Source: Symsagittifera roscoffensis
Taxonomy: Eukaryota > Xenacoelomorpha > Acoela > Convolutidae
Assembly (NCBI RefSeq): GCF_963678635.1
Contig: NC_087068.1
Location: 51,810,731 to 51,874,730 of the forward strand
Direction of reading: 5' to 3'
Length of the DNA: 64,000 nucleotides
How positions within the stretch are numbered: position 1 is the stretch's first letter; the number at the start of each line of letters is the position of its first letter. Position numbers and translations under genes: made by a program. This document shows, one piece after another, positions 1 through 14,100 of the stretch. The notes under the pieces are model-generated. The model worked only from the letters and a program-made list of their open reading frames with translations. It was not told the DNA's origin and did no database searches.

Positions 1-1371
1 AAAATCGAAAGACAAACCCAAACCAAAAACAATTTGATGTTTGAAAAAAGGACACAACCATAAGTAACATAAGAAAACCTAGAAAAAACCACCTTATAAT
101 GTTAACACAAAACAGGACCCCTCAATGAAACCGCACGAAATCATACTCCCACTCCTGGCCTAACCCACCAGAGAGGACGTCCTGAGCATGCTCTATAGCC
201 GGCCTAACCCACCGCGCTACATCCACGCTTTGTGACCACACTTTATTTTTAATAAGAGGTACTCAAGGGTGAGTAACTCTTCAAAATAACTGAACTAAAA
301 TAAAAAGCTTTTGTGAAAACAATTAATCACGATCATAACTAAAAAGACAATTAACCAAAAACTATAAAATGTAAATCATAATATGCAGTATATAGATCAC
401 ACACAACAGCAAAAACGAACATCCAAAGACTAGATGATCTCATCACAACCTGAACAAAGAATGGCTACCAACTACAACCGACATGCCGCACACAATCACA
501 ACTCAAAGGATTTAGAGTACGACTTGACTTCGCAGCAAAGGACTTCATTGAACCAGACCAATGACCACCTCGATGTTCAAGTATACGTACAGATCCGAGT
601 AACAAGGCATCCCTTCCAAACACGAGTTTCACGCCATTCCCAGACGAGGTTGATCACAAACAACCCTCCCAAATGCAAGCAGAACTGACATAGCAAAGCA
701 TTTTGGATTCTGGAATCTAAACGATTTCATTGGGGATCACATTCGTTGTCAAACGATAACAAGATAACTTCCTATCCCTAATTCCAGCGTTCTGGAACTT
801 TTCTCTTAAAGAGAAATCAGGTCTACGGTTCTAGTCAAGGACCTCTCTTCTCCAGGGAACAGGAAAACGAAAATGATGTTCGCCACATACCAACGATCAT
901 CATCCATCCTTCAATTGCAGAAGAAAAGTATAGAACTCAAAAACTCTGTAAACCCCGGATGGGTGGAACCTGATCTAAACTACATTTTTTTATTTATAAT
1001 TTAGACATTTTACCACTGTAAAGTATTTAATATTAACCAATCACAATCCATCTAACTAACTACCCACTTATTTGTAAGTGCTGAAATTACTTGTAATTTC
1101 AGCACCAGAGAGATTTGAATTTAACTTAGAAAATAGTTGACTCTTCCGAGTACTTCAGCAGCCGCAACAATACCAGTATACTCTAGATCTATTGAGCCTA
1201 GCAGAGACTAGTTAAACACCCTGAGACTAGTAGTTATAAGAGTAAGATTAGGATCGGTATTAGACTAAGAAGTTGCACGAATCTATCCGGCCGAAAATAA
1301 GATAGCGTGACGAGCAGACGGTGTACCCTATCCGAAATTACTCTATGAGTTAGACCCCCATACATAACTCA
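1..1371 (+). mobile_element. 3' end of another copy of the giant element family
   Basis: 1-963 aligns with 43,423-44,337 (3' region, including the GC-rich block at 155-245) and 964-1,371 is a 408-bp LTR with TG...CA ends. The element continues beyond the window's left edge. It faces the host gene, whose last exon ends at 1,501 on the other strand. Confidence 0.88.
964..1371 (+). repeat. 3' LTR of the left-edge copy
   Basis: Begins TGGAACCTGATC, ends CATAACTCA, hairpin at 1,078-1,105. More diverged from the LTRs at 25,846 and 44,338 than these are from each other. Confidence 0.92.
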
Positions 1372-1419
1372 CTTGAAACGCAGTCGGAACATTCAAGGCT
1401 TCGCCCTGATACGACTTTT

Positions 1420-1425
1420 TTTAAT
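1420..1425 (-). promoter_or_regulatory. Candidate polyadenylation signal ATTAAA of the host gene
   Basis: The minus strand reads ATTAAA about 75 nt past the TAA stop of the terminal exon. It is the common variant of AATAAA and the first such hexamer I see. The 3' LTR of another element begins only about 50 bp further on. Confidence 0.4.
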
Positions 1426-1500
1426 GAAAACTATATCCTGTTACCGTATCAAAGATATCTTTACGCAGTTCATAGATCAAAGCAACTGCACCATTTTGAG

Positions 1501-2189
1501 TTATATTTCTTGGTCTGATTCAGAAGCATTATCATAGTCATTATCGACAGGTACAAAAGCGTTTCTCGAGTTGCGAGAACCTTGTTGATTGTTCATAGTC
1601 AATCGAGATCCTGCGCCATCAACTCGGTCCGCTCTATTCTGTTGTGACGAATTTGACATCCTCCTCGACTTTTCGTCATCTATGGGAGCCATTAATGAAC
1701 CATTGGCTTTGTATGGCTCAGTTGAAGTGCTTAAACGTTTGTATGGCCCATAGTTACCGTTAATGTTTGACCCATTAGGAGATTTAATAAATGGATCACC
1801 GACATTGCTTTGTGCGTTGTATGGTCCATTTTGGACTTTTTCTTCTATGTATGGTACATTTTGACTGTTTTGTGCAGTAGAACCACCATTTTGCTGATTA
1901 TAAGGACCATTTTGCCTATTATGGTCGTTGTATGGCCCATTCGAACTGTTGAATTTGACTTCAGGATATTCACTGCTGTTGACAACTGGCGACTGCCCCC
2001 CGCTCATTCTGGAAATCCTTCCTCTCGCAATTGCCTCAATTTTCTCCTCCTTTGACATTCTTCTCTCCTCGTGTTGGGATGGAATGTCTGTCATTTTGAG
2101 AATATGGGGGGCATGTTGTTCAACTAAGGTTAGTAGGGTGTCAAGTTGGGCTCTTTGGTTGGTGCTTTCTTCTATATTCAGTTGAAGGG
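1501..2189 (-). CDS. Host gene terminal exon: Asn/Gly/Pro/Tyr-rich tail
   Basis: The exon follows the acceptor TTTTTTAG and begins in phase 1, completing a Gly/Ala codon with the previous exon. It first encodes a short helical stretch (NQRAQLDTLLTLVEQ), then a low-complexity tail with about seven degenerate copies of an NGPYN motif, and ends in ESDQEI then TAA. The open frame continues upstream of the acceptor to 2274, but phase and the splice site place the exon start at 2189. Confidence 0.8.
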
Positions 2190-5100
2190 CTAAAAAATAA
2201 CAGAGGGATCTCTTTAATTGTTTCCCTTTTATGCGGAGGGGGTGAAGGTTCGTTACAAAATTCGTGTATGACAAACTGTTAAACTAGTTCTTTAGAGGGG
2301 GTTTCATTGCTAGGTAGCATGGGGAGGGGGGATAGTTAAAGAGATCCTACCAGAACTCATGAACGTCAATTTGTCATAATTTCTCTACAATTGCTCAAAA
2401 CTGATCCTTTTGGTCAGTTCTGTTTTCCCCTCGCGTTTCAGAATTTTATTTTTCCATTTTTCTTGCTGATCACCAGATATGCAAGAAGCCCTGTAAAACT
2501 GCTTCAAGCGAAAACGACCTTACTTTCAGGTGGCGAGGGGGACATAATTAGCATTGGCATCTTTGTCATCAAAGGCATTTTACCATTTGAACTAGTCCAA
2601 TACTTTTTCCAAAAAAAAAACACGAAAATTTTATCGAAAAGAAATAAAAACAAAAACATTTTGAAAACAAAAAAAAAATAAATAGCCTATAAAAAGGTTT
2701 TTGCGTGATTAAGATTTTGGCAAATTTCAAAATAAAAATCAAAATTTTGCCGACCTTCGAACATTTTTCCGAGCTCTAGAGTTTTAAAAAACGAACTAAA
2801 GCCTTGTTTGTACCTTGAACTAAACTCTCTTTTTCCACCGTGAACAGCTGCTCGTAAGTGGCGGGATCCATCCTTTTTCCTTTATCCCCCCTGCCCCCTC
2901 CTCCATTATTGCCTCCATTGGGGTGTGTTTGGATGAGCATCTCATATTCTGTCTCCATGGCAACAAGAGCATCTTCTGTTTTCTTAGTGTGTTCACTGAC
3001 TCGATCTAGTTCTCTGTCTTTACGCTCTAGTTCTTCAATTAGATCCACCTGAAACATGAAAACAGTACATTATTTTTCAATAAATTCTTCTTCGTTCAGA
3101 ACTTAGAGAAGTCCCCCCTTTGTACTATCAGGGGCGTTGGGGGGGGGGGGGGGGGCATTCCCTTTTCCTCACACCAATCAAAGTGTCCCACCTTCGGGCG
3201 ACCAATTCTAAATTTTTAGAAGGGGAGCGCGCGAAGAACAAACGCAAATATTTGACTAGTTTTTTTTCTGTAATTTTGAAAATCCGCCCCCCCCCCCCCA
3301 CACACACGATAAAACCCCAAAACCGCCCCGGGTACTATTTTACGAAATCCATTTTGTGCCGACCATTCCTAAAAAAAACTTCGGGTTTGCCTTTGGCGCC
3401 AAATTATACTAATTTTGAGGGCAAGCGCGTACCGAAAACGCATTTTTTTTGTCAAAACCTTCCAAAAAATGACTGAAAACAGCGTTTTTTCAAAAACTTG
3501 CCTGAAGTGCAAAAAATTTTGTCACCATGAGGGCTCTTATTTTGTTCTGGGAGAGCTGTGAAAAACAATTGGGCTGAATGAAAAAAAAACTTGGTCGACC
3601 CTTTCAGTAACATAAAAAAATCCCCTATTAAAAAACAAGACTGCTCCTATATCAGGGCAAAGTCCTGAATGTTCCAAACGCCCCCTAGTCCATATTGAAA
3701 AGTTTTTGGGGAAACATATACTGGTCTCCTGACTGGTGTCGAATTGTTGTTTTTTTTTAATTTAGCAAATCTTTAAACTTTGACTGACTACCAATATCAA
3801 ACATACCAATTTGAATAATTAGCTGGCTTCAAAAAATTTTATGTTCGACACGGAGGCGGAGCAATAAGCAGAATGATTCAAGTGCAGAATTGGTCCAAGT
3901 GCAGAAAAATCAAAAAATGTCGACTTTTATTGATCTATACGTGCTAATTGATAAAAACAATTATTAGAATCGTCAACAATAACACGAAAACGAATAAATT
4001 ACGCATTAAATGAATAATTTTATTATCTTTTTGATTGAATGTTTTAAAGCAAAATCTTGTTAATTTACTCAAATTATGCATGCAATATTTGTTTCTTTGG
4101 TATCTATTACCAATTCGTATACTTAATTTACCGATTAGCTGTTAAAAACTAATATTTTTCTGTTTTTCTGCTCTTGGACCCATTCTGCTCTTAGAGCATT
4201 CTGCTTATTGACTGGCCACCATTCGCCACGCTTAGATGATGAGCGTTAATAATTCAACAGAGAAATTTTCACGGTACCAGAAAATTAGTCAAAAACATGG
4301 CTAAATTGGTAAATCTCCAACTCCCAATATTTTACCGAAAACGATTGGAGGTTAGCTAAAAATAACCAAAAACTATATATTTTAGCTTATAATCAATTTT
4401 CTGATTGAAAAACTCTTCAATACCGCATATAACTTTTCAAACAAAGTTTTTTTTCATCTTTTTGAGATATAAAAAAAATTTCACCAAAGAATAATCCCTG
4501 TAAACCTCAACACACCATACCCCAACACACCATATCTACTGTGTTGGGAAAAGCGTAAATTTTATCAAGGAAAATTAGAATCTTCATTAATGAACTTATG
4601 AATTTTGACTACTATTAGCTGCAAGAGAAGATTTTTTTGCAGTATCGAAACTCCTTAATTTAAATTTTTTTTTGGTTTTTCGAAAAATGTAAGACCCTCT
4701 TGAGATTCGAATCTCAAACCCACATGACTCTTTTTCAAAAAAGAAACATGAAATATCTAATAATTCGCTGAAAAACTATGATGCAGTATTCATTACATAG
4801 CTTCGAGTTTTTATGCTTAGGTTTATTAAAAAAAAAGAGTTTTTTAATTATAACAAAGACCGAAACCTTTTCTTTCGTAACATCTGCAAGATGATCGCAA
4901 GTGTCTCTATGTGCTTCTGTCAAATCATTCAGCAAATTGTTCGCATCTTCCAATTTCTCATACACCTCTTGAATTTCATCGTCCATGTTTGCAATCTTTT
5001 CTTCCAACTGAACCTTCTCGTTAGTGAGCGATTTGACTGTTTCGGCTATTTCTGCTTTCTGATTGGCTAACTTCTTGCTTCGGTTTGATTCTCTCTGCAG

Positions 5101-8100
5101 TTCAGAGACGACTAGTCGCATGTCTTCCCGAAGATCGGCGGCCTCCATGGTACTGCTGATGACCTAAATGCACGTTTCAAAATTTCTAATAAGAAGATCT
5201 CAATGTAGTTGGACTTTTGTCGGAACGCAGAAAATTCTTGGCAGCCCAAAATTGCAACATATATTTTTTGAGCATGTCAGCTGCATATCAGCATAGTCAT
5301 CAGCATATCAGCAAGTGATTAAACTGATTTTATTAAACTGTTTGTCAACAAAACTAAAAATCCACAATCCGCTTTGATAACGCTTGCTAATCGCAAGCGT
5401 AAGAAGTCTTTGAAAAAGCTATTTAAATAATTATTACTTAATTTAATTTACTGATCTGATAAATTACAGATATATCGGTTTACTGAAGGCATGTCATTGC
5501 AATATAACCATGTCGAGTGTAATGGTCTCAAGACAAGTCCACCTCTGCCCGGTGAAAGAAATTTAGGAGGATGTGGTGGGTGGGCTTGGGATATTGCAGA
5601 CGTTTTTTCTTCAGGGGTCCGGCTCATACTTTTTAGCGACAACATTTTTTTGATTGACCAACGCTAATTTTTCTTCAGGTACGTTAGGAGCCATATACAC
5701 TAAAATTGAGCGAAGACCGCGCGCCAAAAAAGGCAATTTTTTGGTCAAAACCTTCCAAAAAGATCTCGAAACATTTAGAAAAGCAAAATTTTTACGGTGT
5801 TTTAGGAAAGCTCGGAGTCCTAAACCAATTTAGTCGTCAATCGAACTGCAACAAAAATATGCAAAATTCCTTCTAACGTCAAAAATGGAAATTGAAAACC
5901 TTGCTGCTTAGCTCATTTCTTGGTTTTGATTAAATGTGACATTGTTCTGAGCTTAAGTATTACAGAGAAAACTTAAACCGAATGATGTAACGTTTTGAGT
6001 CCCATTATTAATTTTTTTGGTTGAAGCACGAATTTTGAATTGAGACCCCAATGCATTTTATTATATTTCTGCACTTGCTTCTTCTAAATATTAAGTTTCT
6101 GCTAACAAATTAAAACAAAAAACATTTTCAAAAACTGACAAAAAAAGACTTTTGTTCAATTATTTTTTGTTTTTTGTCTTTTATGTCCGTTTTTGGCAGT
6201 TTTCTAAATTTGAAAGCCAAGGATCTGATTAGGATTTGTTCACACAGACAAAAAACTTGGGCTGACTTGAAAACAGAAAAAAAAACATAACAACGCTTTT
6301 GTTCTGTTTAGTTTGCAAACTGCATTACCTTTTGCAAATTATTGGGATGTGGAAACCATCTGCTTTCTTGAGATTTAGCTTTCCTGATTTGTAATCATAA
6401 CAAAATTGTTTTCAAGTGATGTCAACACACGTACAGAATTACAAATCAAATGAAGATTTTTTTAACGAAAACATCACTAGAGAGAGAGCACCGTAAGACT
6501 AAATTAAGCCTCTTTTCAGGCGTCTCAGAGCAAAAAAATTAATCTTTTGCCCTACATAGCATATGAATTTGTTATTGAACCCCATGTAGCAATGTTGATG
6601 CGTTCCCCGTTGACATCGCATTATAACTTCAGTGTGTACCTAGAATCCACTCAAATTTGACACTAAATTGTACCATTCGATTTTAACACATTTTTGTTAT
6701 GAAGAGTAACCGGCTTTTGTTTCTTTGAGGTTTGATTTAATTCAAAAAAATCACGCAAACACAAAACTTATGCTTTCCTCTTTCGACGAGTTAGTTTTTC
6801 TTCTTAAAAAAGGCTAACAGGCAGTTCGAAAATACCACTGATTCCGAGGAATCTAAAACAAACCGCTTTTTTTACCAAAAAAAATGACTCAATTGCGTTT
6901 TTTAGCCAATTGCATTTTTTGTTGGAATCGTAAATTGCATTCCCCTCAGCAAGTTAATTTCAACCAAGTTTTAAAAGGCATCAAAAGTCAAGCCATTAAA
7001 ATATGATTTTGAGCAAAGATAACATTTAATAATTTTTTATCGAAAAAAAATTGCAGGACAAAAAAAGTGAAACCCACTTCGTTCATTGACACATAATTTG
7101 TTATAATGACTTCAATAGCAGTTTTTTTTTAAACGTTTCAAGTTTTTTTACTACCTTGTCTCTGGTTTCCGTCCGCATCACTACAACTCTAGCCGACGGC
7201 GTTCTTTGCAGAATGCCATTCACGTGGTCACTATTACTCATCACCACAACTTGTCCATTGATCTCAATTAACCTGTCGCCCTCTTGTAACACAGAATCGG
7301 TCTCTTGACTGACAATAATAACGCCTCCGTTTCTCAGAGAAGCTAATTTGAAATTATAAAAATTCTTCTCTGGGTCACTGTCGTCTAACTTAACGTTCGG
7401 CTTATTCGGCGTTAGTTCAGCTGACACGACAGTTGCATGACCGGAAACGCTTAGTGAAGAGTAGAGTGATGATGTAATTTCCGATAAGGACGGTGCCGAT
7501 GACGTAACTTCCTGTTTCTTGGAAATTTCCCTCATCTCAGACATGAGGAACTTTTCCTCGTTTTCATACAGCTTGATCGCTGTGTTTAAGGTCATGTTCA
7601 GAAGTGATGGACCTGAAACAAACAATAAAAGCCTTGTAGTTTCATAGAGCCTAAAACGATTCTTGATCTCTTTAACAATTAACAATTACCCTCCATCCCT
7701 AGAGTAACTGATCACCAATCGCCCACCGCTCCCCATAAAAATATCAACGGGTAAGCATATGAGAATTTTGTACCTTATAAAGAATCTCCACCCCCCTTTT
7801 GAAAAGGGGGGAATAGTTAAAGAGATCCCGATTCTTAAGTTCTAACCTGGTGTCATTTTTCCATTCTAAAACAATCCTCTGATTTCTTATGACCGGTCTG
7901 CTTTCTCAAAAATGCACCAGTCGATTTATGGATTTATTTAATGGAGTGCGGGGGATGACACTCTCCTTCCTCAAGAATTCGACCCATCTCCCACCCAAAG
8001 GGTTCTCCTTTTGTTACTATTTTATGGCATCTTTTTAAGCCTATCTGTTTTTGTTACAATAGGTTTTTATAGCAGTTTGAGAGAGCTCAGAAAAACAATT

Positions 8101-11100
8101 TGGTTGACTTAAAACAAAGTGGAAAAAGTTTTGGACATTTTTTTTAAAATCCGAAACGAAAAGACATTTATAAAATTTTTTACCAATTTCCAGCAATCGT
8201 TCCAATTCATCGTGGTGATCTTCTGATTTAACAATGCTGGATACTTTTGCGTTCTGGCTTCGTTTTTTCTGAGAGGCGCTGAACAGTTTGGAGCTCAGCT
8301 GTGACCTTTTGTCCTTGAGAGCTTCGCTGTTACTGATCACGTTATGTAGTTGTTCCTTCAGAACACTTTCTAACTCAAATGGGTTGCTATGTTGCGCTAC
8401 CTAAAAACAGAAAAGGGATCAATTAAACGTACTTCACATAAGCAAACGAAGTTAGAAACCTCACTTGAGTTAAGATTAGTTTGGATTAAAATTATTTAGG
8501 GCTCTGTCTGAAAGTCTTCTGATTGGCTGAAAGAACCAACTTAGAACCAGGTTGACATCCTTCACTCCCTCTAAAAATCAAGGCTTCAGTAGGGATCACA
8601 ACTTAGTAGCATACAGTTCAAAAAAGCCTCGGACGAAAAAGAAAACTGAAAATCGTGATATGAAAAAAAAGATTAACCATTTCTGACGTTCTAATTTTGA
8701 ACTTGATGTAATTGAGGTACTTACTCAATAATGTTTGCCTAAGTTAGCATCCAATGTATATAAAGTATACCAAATTCAATAAACATACAGCAATCATACA
8801 GCATTTTTGATTTTTAACTCTATTTGAGATCAATCTAAATTCACTCAAGTTTAGCCAGAACTAGTTTCCTACATGACTGGCTTGTTTGATCCTTTGCAAC
8901 ACCACCAGCAACTCCGCGTACACATCCAGAGCATCATTGGCCTCCTTGTACATCATCTGGGACACCCTCTCCAGCCCTGGACACCTGCCACAACTGTCCA
9001 GACCCTTCCCGTCACTGAGAGCTTCGGCCAAGTGGGACTCACGCATGATTTCGAAGAAGTGACGTTGTCTAAAACCCGAGCCCAGTGATAATTTAAAAAA
9101 ACAGGCCGTAAAAAAGATACTTTGAACCATTTTTCATAGAAATTATTATTTTTTGGGATGCGCTCATCCCTTAAACTCAGATAGTATTGGCTCGGCTATT
9201 AGAAATGCTCAGCCGAAGATTGATTTCTCTAATTATCCGCCAAGGAACTTCTTGCATTTTCGATAACTAAGGTTTTTTCGGGAAATTTCAGCTGAAAAAC
9301 CCACAATTTTTAGAAAATATATCTTTGACAGAAAAAAAACATAAATTTTGAAGAAAACAGATGTAAAAATTGTTAAGAGTTCAAGCTGTCTATTTTGTGA
9401 ATTGCAAGCGGATTCCGCAACGGGTCAAAATCAGATTTGTTGCGGAATCCGCAACATTGCTACTTTTCTTCGATCTTCTTTGCTGAACAAACACCCAGAA
9501 CACTGTACCGCTCAAAATTGCCCCAAAACTATGCAAATTTGTGGAATCCGCAGCAGCGTTTGTAGAAATTTGAGCAGTTTGTGGAATCCCTGAACAATTA
9601 ATAGGGCATGCGTAGATTAAAATTGAGCCGTTGCGGAACCCTCAGCTTTAAGCGAAATCAGGAAACTGTAAGCAAAATCCGCAAATTGTAGGTGAAATCC
9701 GCATTTTGTTTGCTCATTCCAGTTACATATGTTGTAGCATTTTAAATTAAGTCTATCATTTACCAGTTGGTCACTACAAAATTCAATCTCAACTACTGCT
9801 AAGTTGATTAACTACCAGCTGAATTACCAAAAGTTCGATCTCAATTTCTGCCAACATACACCCAACTTCGATTTCTTCTCCTGTCAGACACCCAACTTCG
9901 ATCTGAGTTCCTCTCAAACACCCAATTTTGATCTCAGTTCCTGCCAACTTACACTCAACGTCGATCTTAATTCCTGCCAACGTGCACCCAACATCAATTC
10001 CAACTGAGCAAACTAAATTGAACTAATCCAATTCAATTAAGATAAGTTCGTTTTAATTCAGCCTACTCTTATTTTTTTTTTCAATTCCGAAATCATAACA
10101 GATCAAAGCTTATTTCACCCAGCATAAATATCTAACCAATATTTTAAGATTTGTTCGTGGATTCCGCTGACGTTGGTTAATTCCTTGCATTTGAACTGTG
10201 CATTGCTATAGATAATAATTCGATTTCTAGCTTTTAATTGTTAGTATGCAAGTTCAATAATAAACGAAATTGCGGATTGCATCTTTTTTTTTGCGGAATC
10301 ACCTTGCAGTTGTGGAATCGAGAACTAATAGCCAAATTCTCTTGTTGCGGAATCCGCAAAAAAAAAGTGCCAGCAAAAGTTACGTTACAAGTATTTGCAC
10401 GCGAAATCCACGGTAATTTTGTAAATGAATCCACTTACATTTCGGAACATTTTTAATGGTTTGTCACTGGAATCCAGGAACATACAGACACAAAATTGTG
10501 CGTGCGCCTATCCAGTGCACTGTTTTGGCACCAAATGAAAAGTTGATAATATCACGCGATGAGGTGTTTATAATAAAAATTAGGAACTTTAAAAATCTCC
10601 AATAAGAGTTTCTCAGTAAAAGAAAACAAAATTTGTGAACAGTTAAGTTGGTGACAAGTTACCTCAGTGACCATGACATGTGTGTGTTGAATATGCTTTC
10701 GGCCGAGTGGAGCATTCGTCTGAATGAACAGGAGTGTCTCTTCTTTTCATCCACACACTCACGTGTCTCAAGAACTACCAGGGGCTCCTCTGTATCATTA
10801 AGCCCAATGCACTGAAAACATACGAAAATTCTTTCAAATGTTAGTTTTGATTCTCGCTCCTAATAAAAACCATTTGAAAAGAATGAAAAACGGAAAAAAA
10901 ATCTGCCAATTTCTTAAAATATGCTGCAAAATTTAGCAACCTTTTGGCTCTGTTTTAGTTTTTCTTTCGAATTTTTTTTCATTTGTTTTCCTAGTCTCAT
11001 TTTTTTTGCAACTATCTGAGTCAAATAGCATGTCTAATTAATAAATGGAGATGTTGATTTCGACAAATATTTGTTTTCTTCCTTTTTTCCAAAACAACAC

Positions 11101-14100
11101 CTTTAGATGTTCTCTCAGCAGATCTCTAGGCGCCGCAATTTCTGGTATCTCGTAGCTAATCCAGTCGAACTCCGGCTTGCCCCCACCCGAGTCAGGGTTT
11201 TCCAACAGTGCTTCACATCGGACTGTGATTTCTCTCAGTTTAACCGCGCAAGAAAGATTGTCGTCTGGAGTTGAACTTTTGCCTAAACAATCTTTGAAAA
11301 TTTTTTGTTTTGTTTTTGATCAGAATCGAGATTCAAAGTCATAGTCAAGAGTAAGCGCAAGAAGCAAAAATCTTTTATTTTAAGAATTTTGGTTTTTTGT
11401 TATTTATGAATAACTTTTGAAGAAGTACAATACAATATTTTTGATGTTCTTTGGTCAAAAATTGTAGTTGTTACCATATATAGGACTTTAAAGTTTATGG
11501 AAAATTGATTAAAATATGGAATTAAAGCTAAAAGTAGTGACCTCCATCAACAATGTCTTTTGAATTTCCAGCCTTTCGCATGCTTTCCTCTTTCCGCTTC
11601 CTGTTGAAAATATCCTCTAATTTCCGATGTCGTTCTTGGACTTCTAAGTCGTGTCGTAGCGACTGCACTCGGCTCACGCCCGACGTCAACTGAGGCGAGT
11701 TATGTTGTCGGGTTGCAGTCTTCAATGGCTGTGTTTGCATGTTGTTATGTGTGGCGTCGTTAAACCATTGTGCTTTTTGAGCAACTGTTGAAGCGCTTTG
11801 AGTTAGTATTGGATCTTCTTTTTCATATTCGTTCCTTTCAACTCTGAAAAAGGATTTTTTTCTTTTCTTGTTCAAAAATCTTTGATTTTTTTCTTAGTGA
11901 AATTTTTAGGCCAGTACATGTTAACTAAGAAACTATTTGACAAAAAAATAACTTCCTTTAGTTAAGAATAAACCGAAAAAAATGAGTTTTTTGAGGCTAC
12001 CTAATTTATCAACCATAGACTTTTTTCTTTGTTATTTCTGACCTGTTAGAAGTTTTGTTCATTCCTGTTTTCTCAGCCATCAAGTTCGAAGCCCGTCTCT
12101 GCAAACCAATCCCGGGTCGGGAAAAAGAAGGAATTTTAGACTTAGAGGCGTTTGACTTCAGACTTTTCAAATTTGCCCGACTGCTTTTGAACGAAGTTTT
12201 CACAGCTCGCCCGGGTTCGTCATTTTTTGAAGAGTAAAGGCGATTCTTGGAAATTTTTCTGGAATTTTTTGATCGCGGTTTTGAATTTGGTTGAGGGTGG
12301 TTACTGGCGAATAATTGGTCAACTGATTTGTTGATTTCGTCTGCTTTCGTCGGGTTTGTGACGCCAAGCCGAGTTATTTCCGCAGCCGCTGAAAAAAGGT
12401 AAAAAAGGTAAAACTTCGAACCAAAATCAGAAACAAATTTTTTTAACACAACTGTTTCAGAGTATTTATATAGAAATGTCGTTAAAAGGGCACGAATACA
12501 GTTATATGTTATTGCAGGTAACCCTGCTTGCGCTTTTTTTGCTATCAACAAGCTATTTTGGAAGAATTTGACCAAAAATTTAACTTTTTTATCCTAAAAT
12601 TTGGATCAAATGGCAATGCCATCAAATGGGATTTTCTCGGAGGTGGTGTATTTTCACAAAAATTTAAAAATTTCTAGACCTTTCGTTAGATTGATCCAAT
12701 TAAATTCACGGTAATTCCCGGAAACCTGTAAGGACCCAATTTTGACAACGATTCAGCACCGCAAGCGATCTTTTGATGTACAAACTGCTGTTTTTGGGAG
12801 CGGTGTCAAAGTTTTTAAGTCTCCACCTCTCAACCGAAAGGTCGGATGTTTGAGGCCCACCAAGATCCACCCGTCAAGAGCTCAACAACTTCTTTGTTGG
12901 TCCTTTCCCTTGTCGATAAATCAGCATAACCTCTTGTGAAGTAATTACCGCAAATTTCAAATATTCGAAAAAGATGAAAGGAATGAACCTCACTTTAAAA
13001 GTAAAAGAGTGATGATTTGTTCTATTTTTGCTTATATTTAGTACTGTGGTGTTGATCTAACCAGGTTAAAATACCCTGAAAGTAGTTTAGGGGACAATGT
13101 CTTAACTTGGTTCTAAGTTGGAACTTTCAGTCAATCAGTATCAAGCATTTCACGCGCAGCGCTTAGAGAATTCAATTCAAATAACTTGATGAGCAAGAAA
13201 GACTTATGTTGGTGTAAATGCAAAATAGGATGTTAACTTGACTCAAGAAATGTGTTGTTCCGACTTTTGTTACAAAATTAACCGAATATTTGTGCTCGGG
13301 TGGGTTTTTTTTCTTCAGGCAAATTTCGACTTTTTAACTAGCCAATTTTGATGGGAATTTTTTTGTATTATTCGAAAGGTATCGTTGTCCTGAGCTTAAG
13401 TTTGAAAAAACATTTCACATGTGATCATTTTTTGTAAAGTTATGGGGGTTTAAAGATTGCCATTTGGCCAAATTAAGAACAATTAACGCGCGATATATTT
13501 TTGCTATTAACGCGTAAGCGGAGATTTAATACGAGCAGTCTTGTTTTTAATTTATAATAATTTATTAAAAAACGGATTTATTATGAACTTTATAAGGTAA
13601 AATTACAATAGTCATAACAAGACTCCTCGTATATCAGGGCAAAGCCCTGAATTTTCCGATGCCCCTTAGTCCATATCGAATAGTTTTTGGGGAAAACATA
13701 CTGAAAAAAATATAAATTATGGACAAAATCAAAGATCAAGTGTAAAAGTTTGAGTCGCACAAAATTATTAGGACCTATTAGCTAGCCTCAATTAAATTTG
13801 GATCGATTCTGTTGCGCGGGATAATTTGCCACGCATAAATATTTCGCGTTACGCTTTCCGCATTATGATTTAAAACCTTGGAAGCGCACATAAATTAGCC
13901 CAGAGTTTGGCCGAATTGGCTATTTTCAAAGTCCCAAAATAATTCCAAAAACGATCCGAGACCAAAAATATATATTTTTTAATTTTTGATTCAGGGAGCT
14001 GATATCTTCAATGTGGTTAATTTAAAAAAAAAACGTTTACTTCGATCGTCAAAAATTGTCTGAATAAAAAAACATCCCAAGCATAAATTTTCCGTTTTCT

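Noticed and set aside
9789-10007. Opposed open frames as genes
   Set aside because: They follow from a tandem repeat with a period divisible by three, inside an intron.
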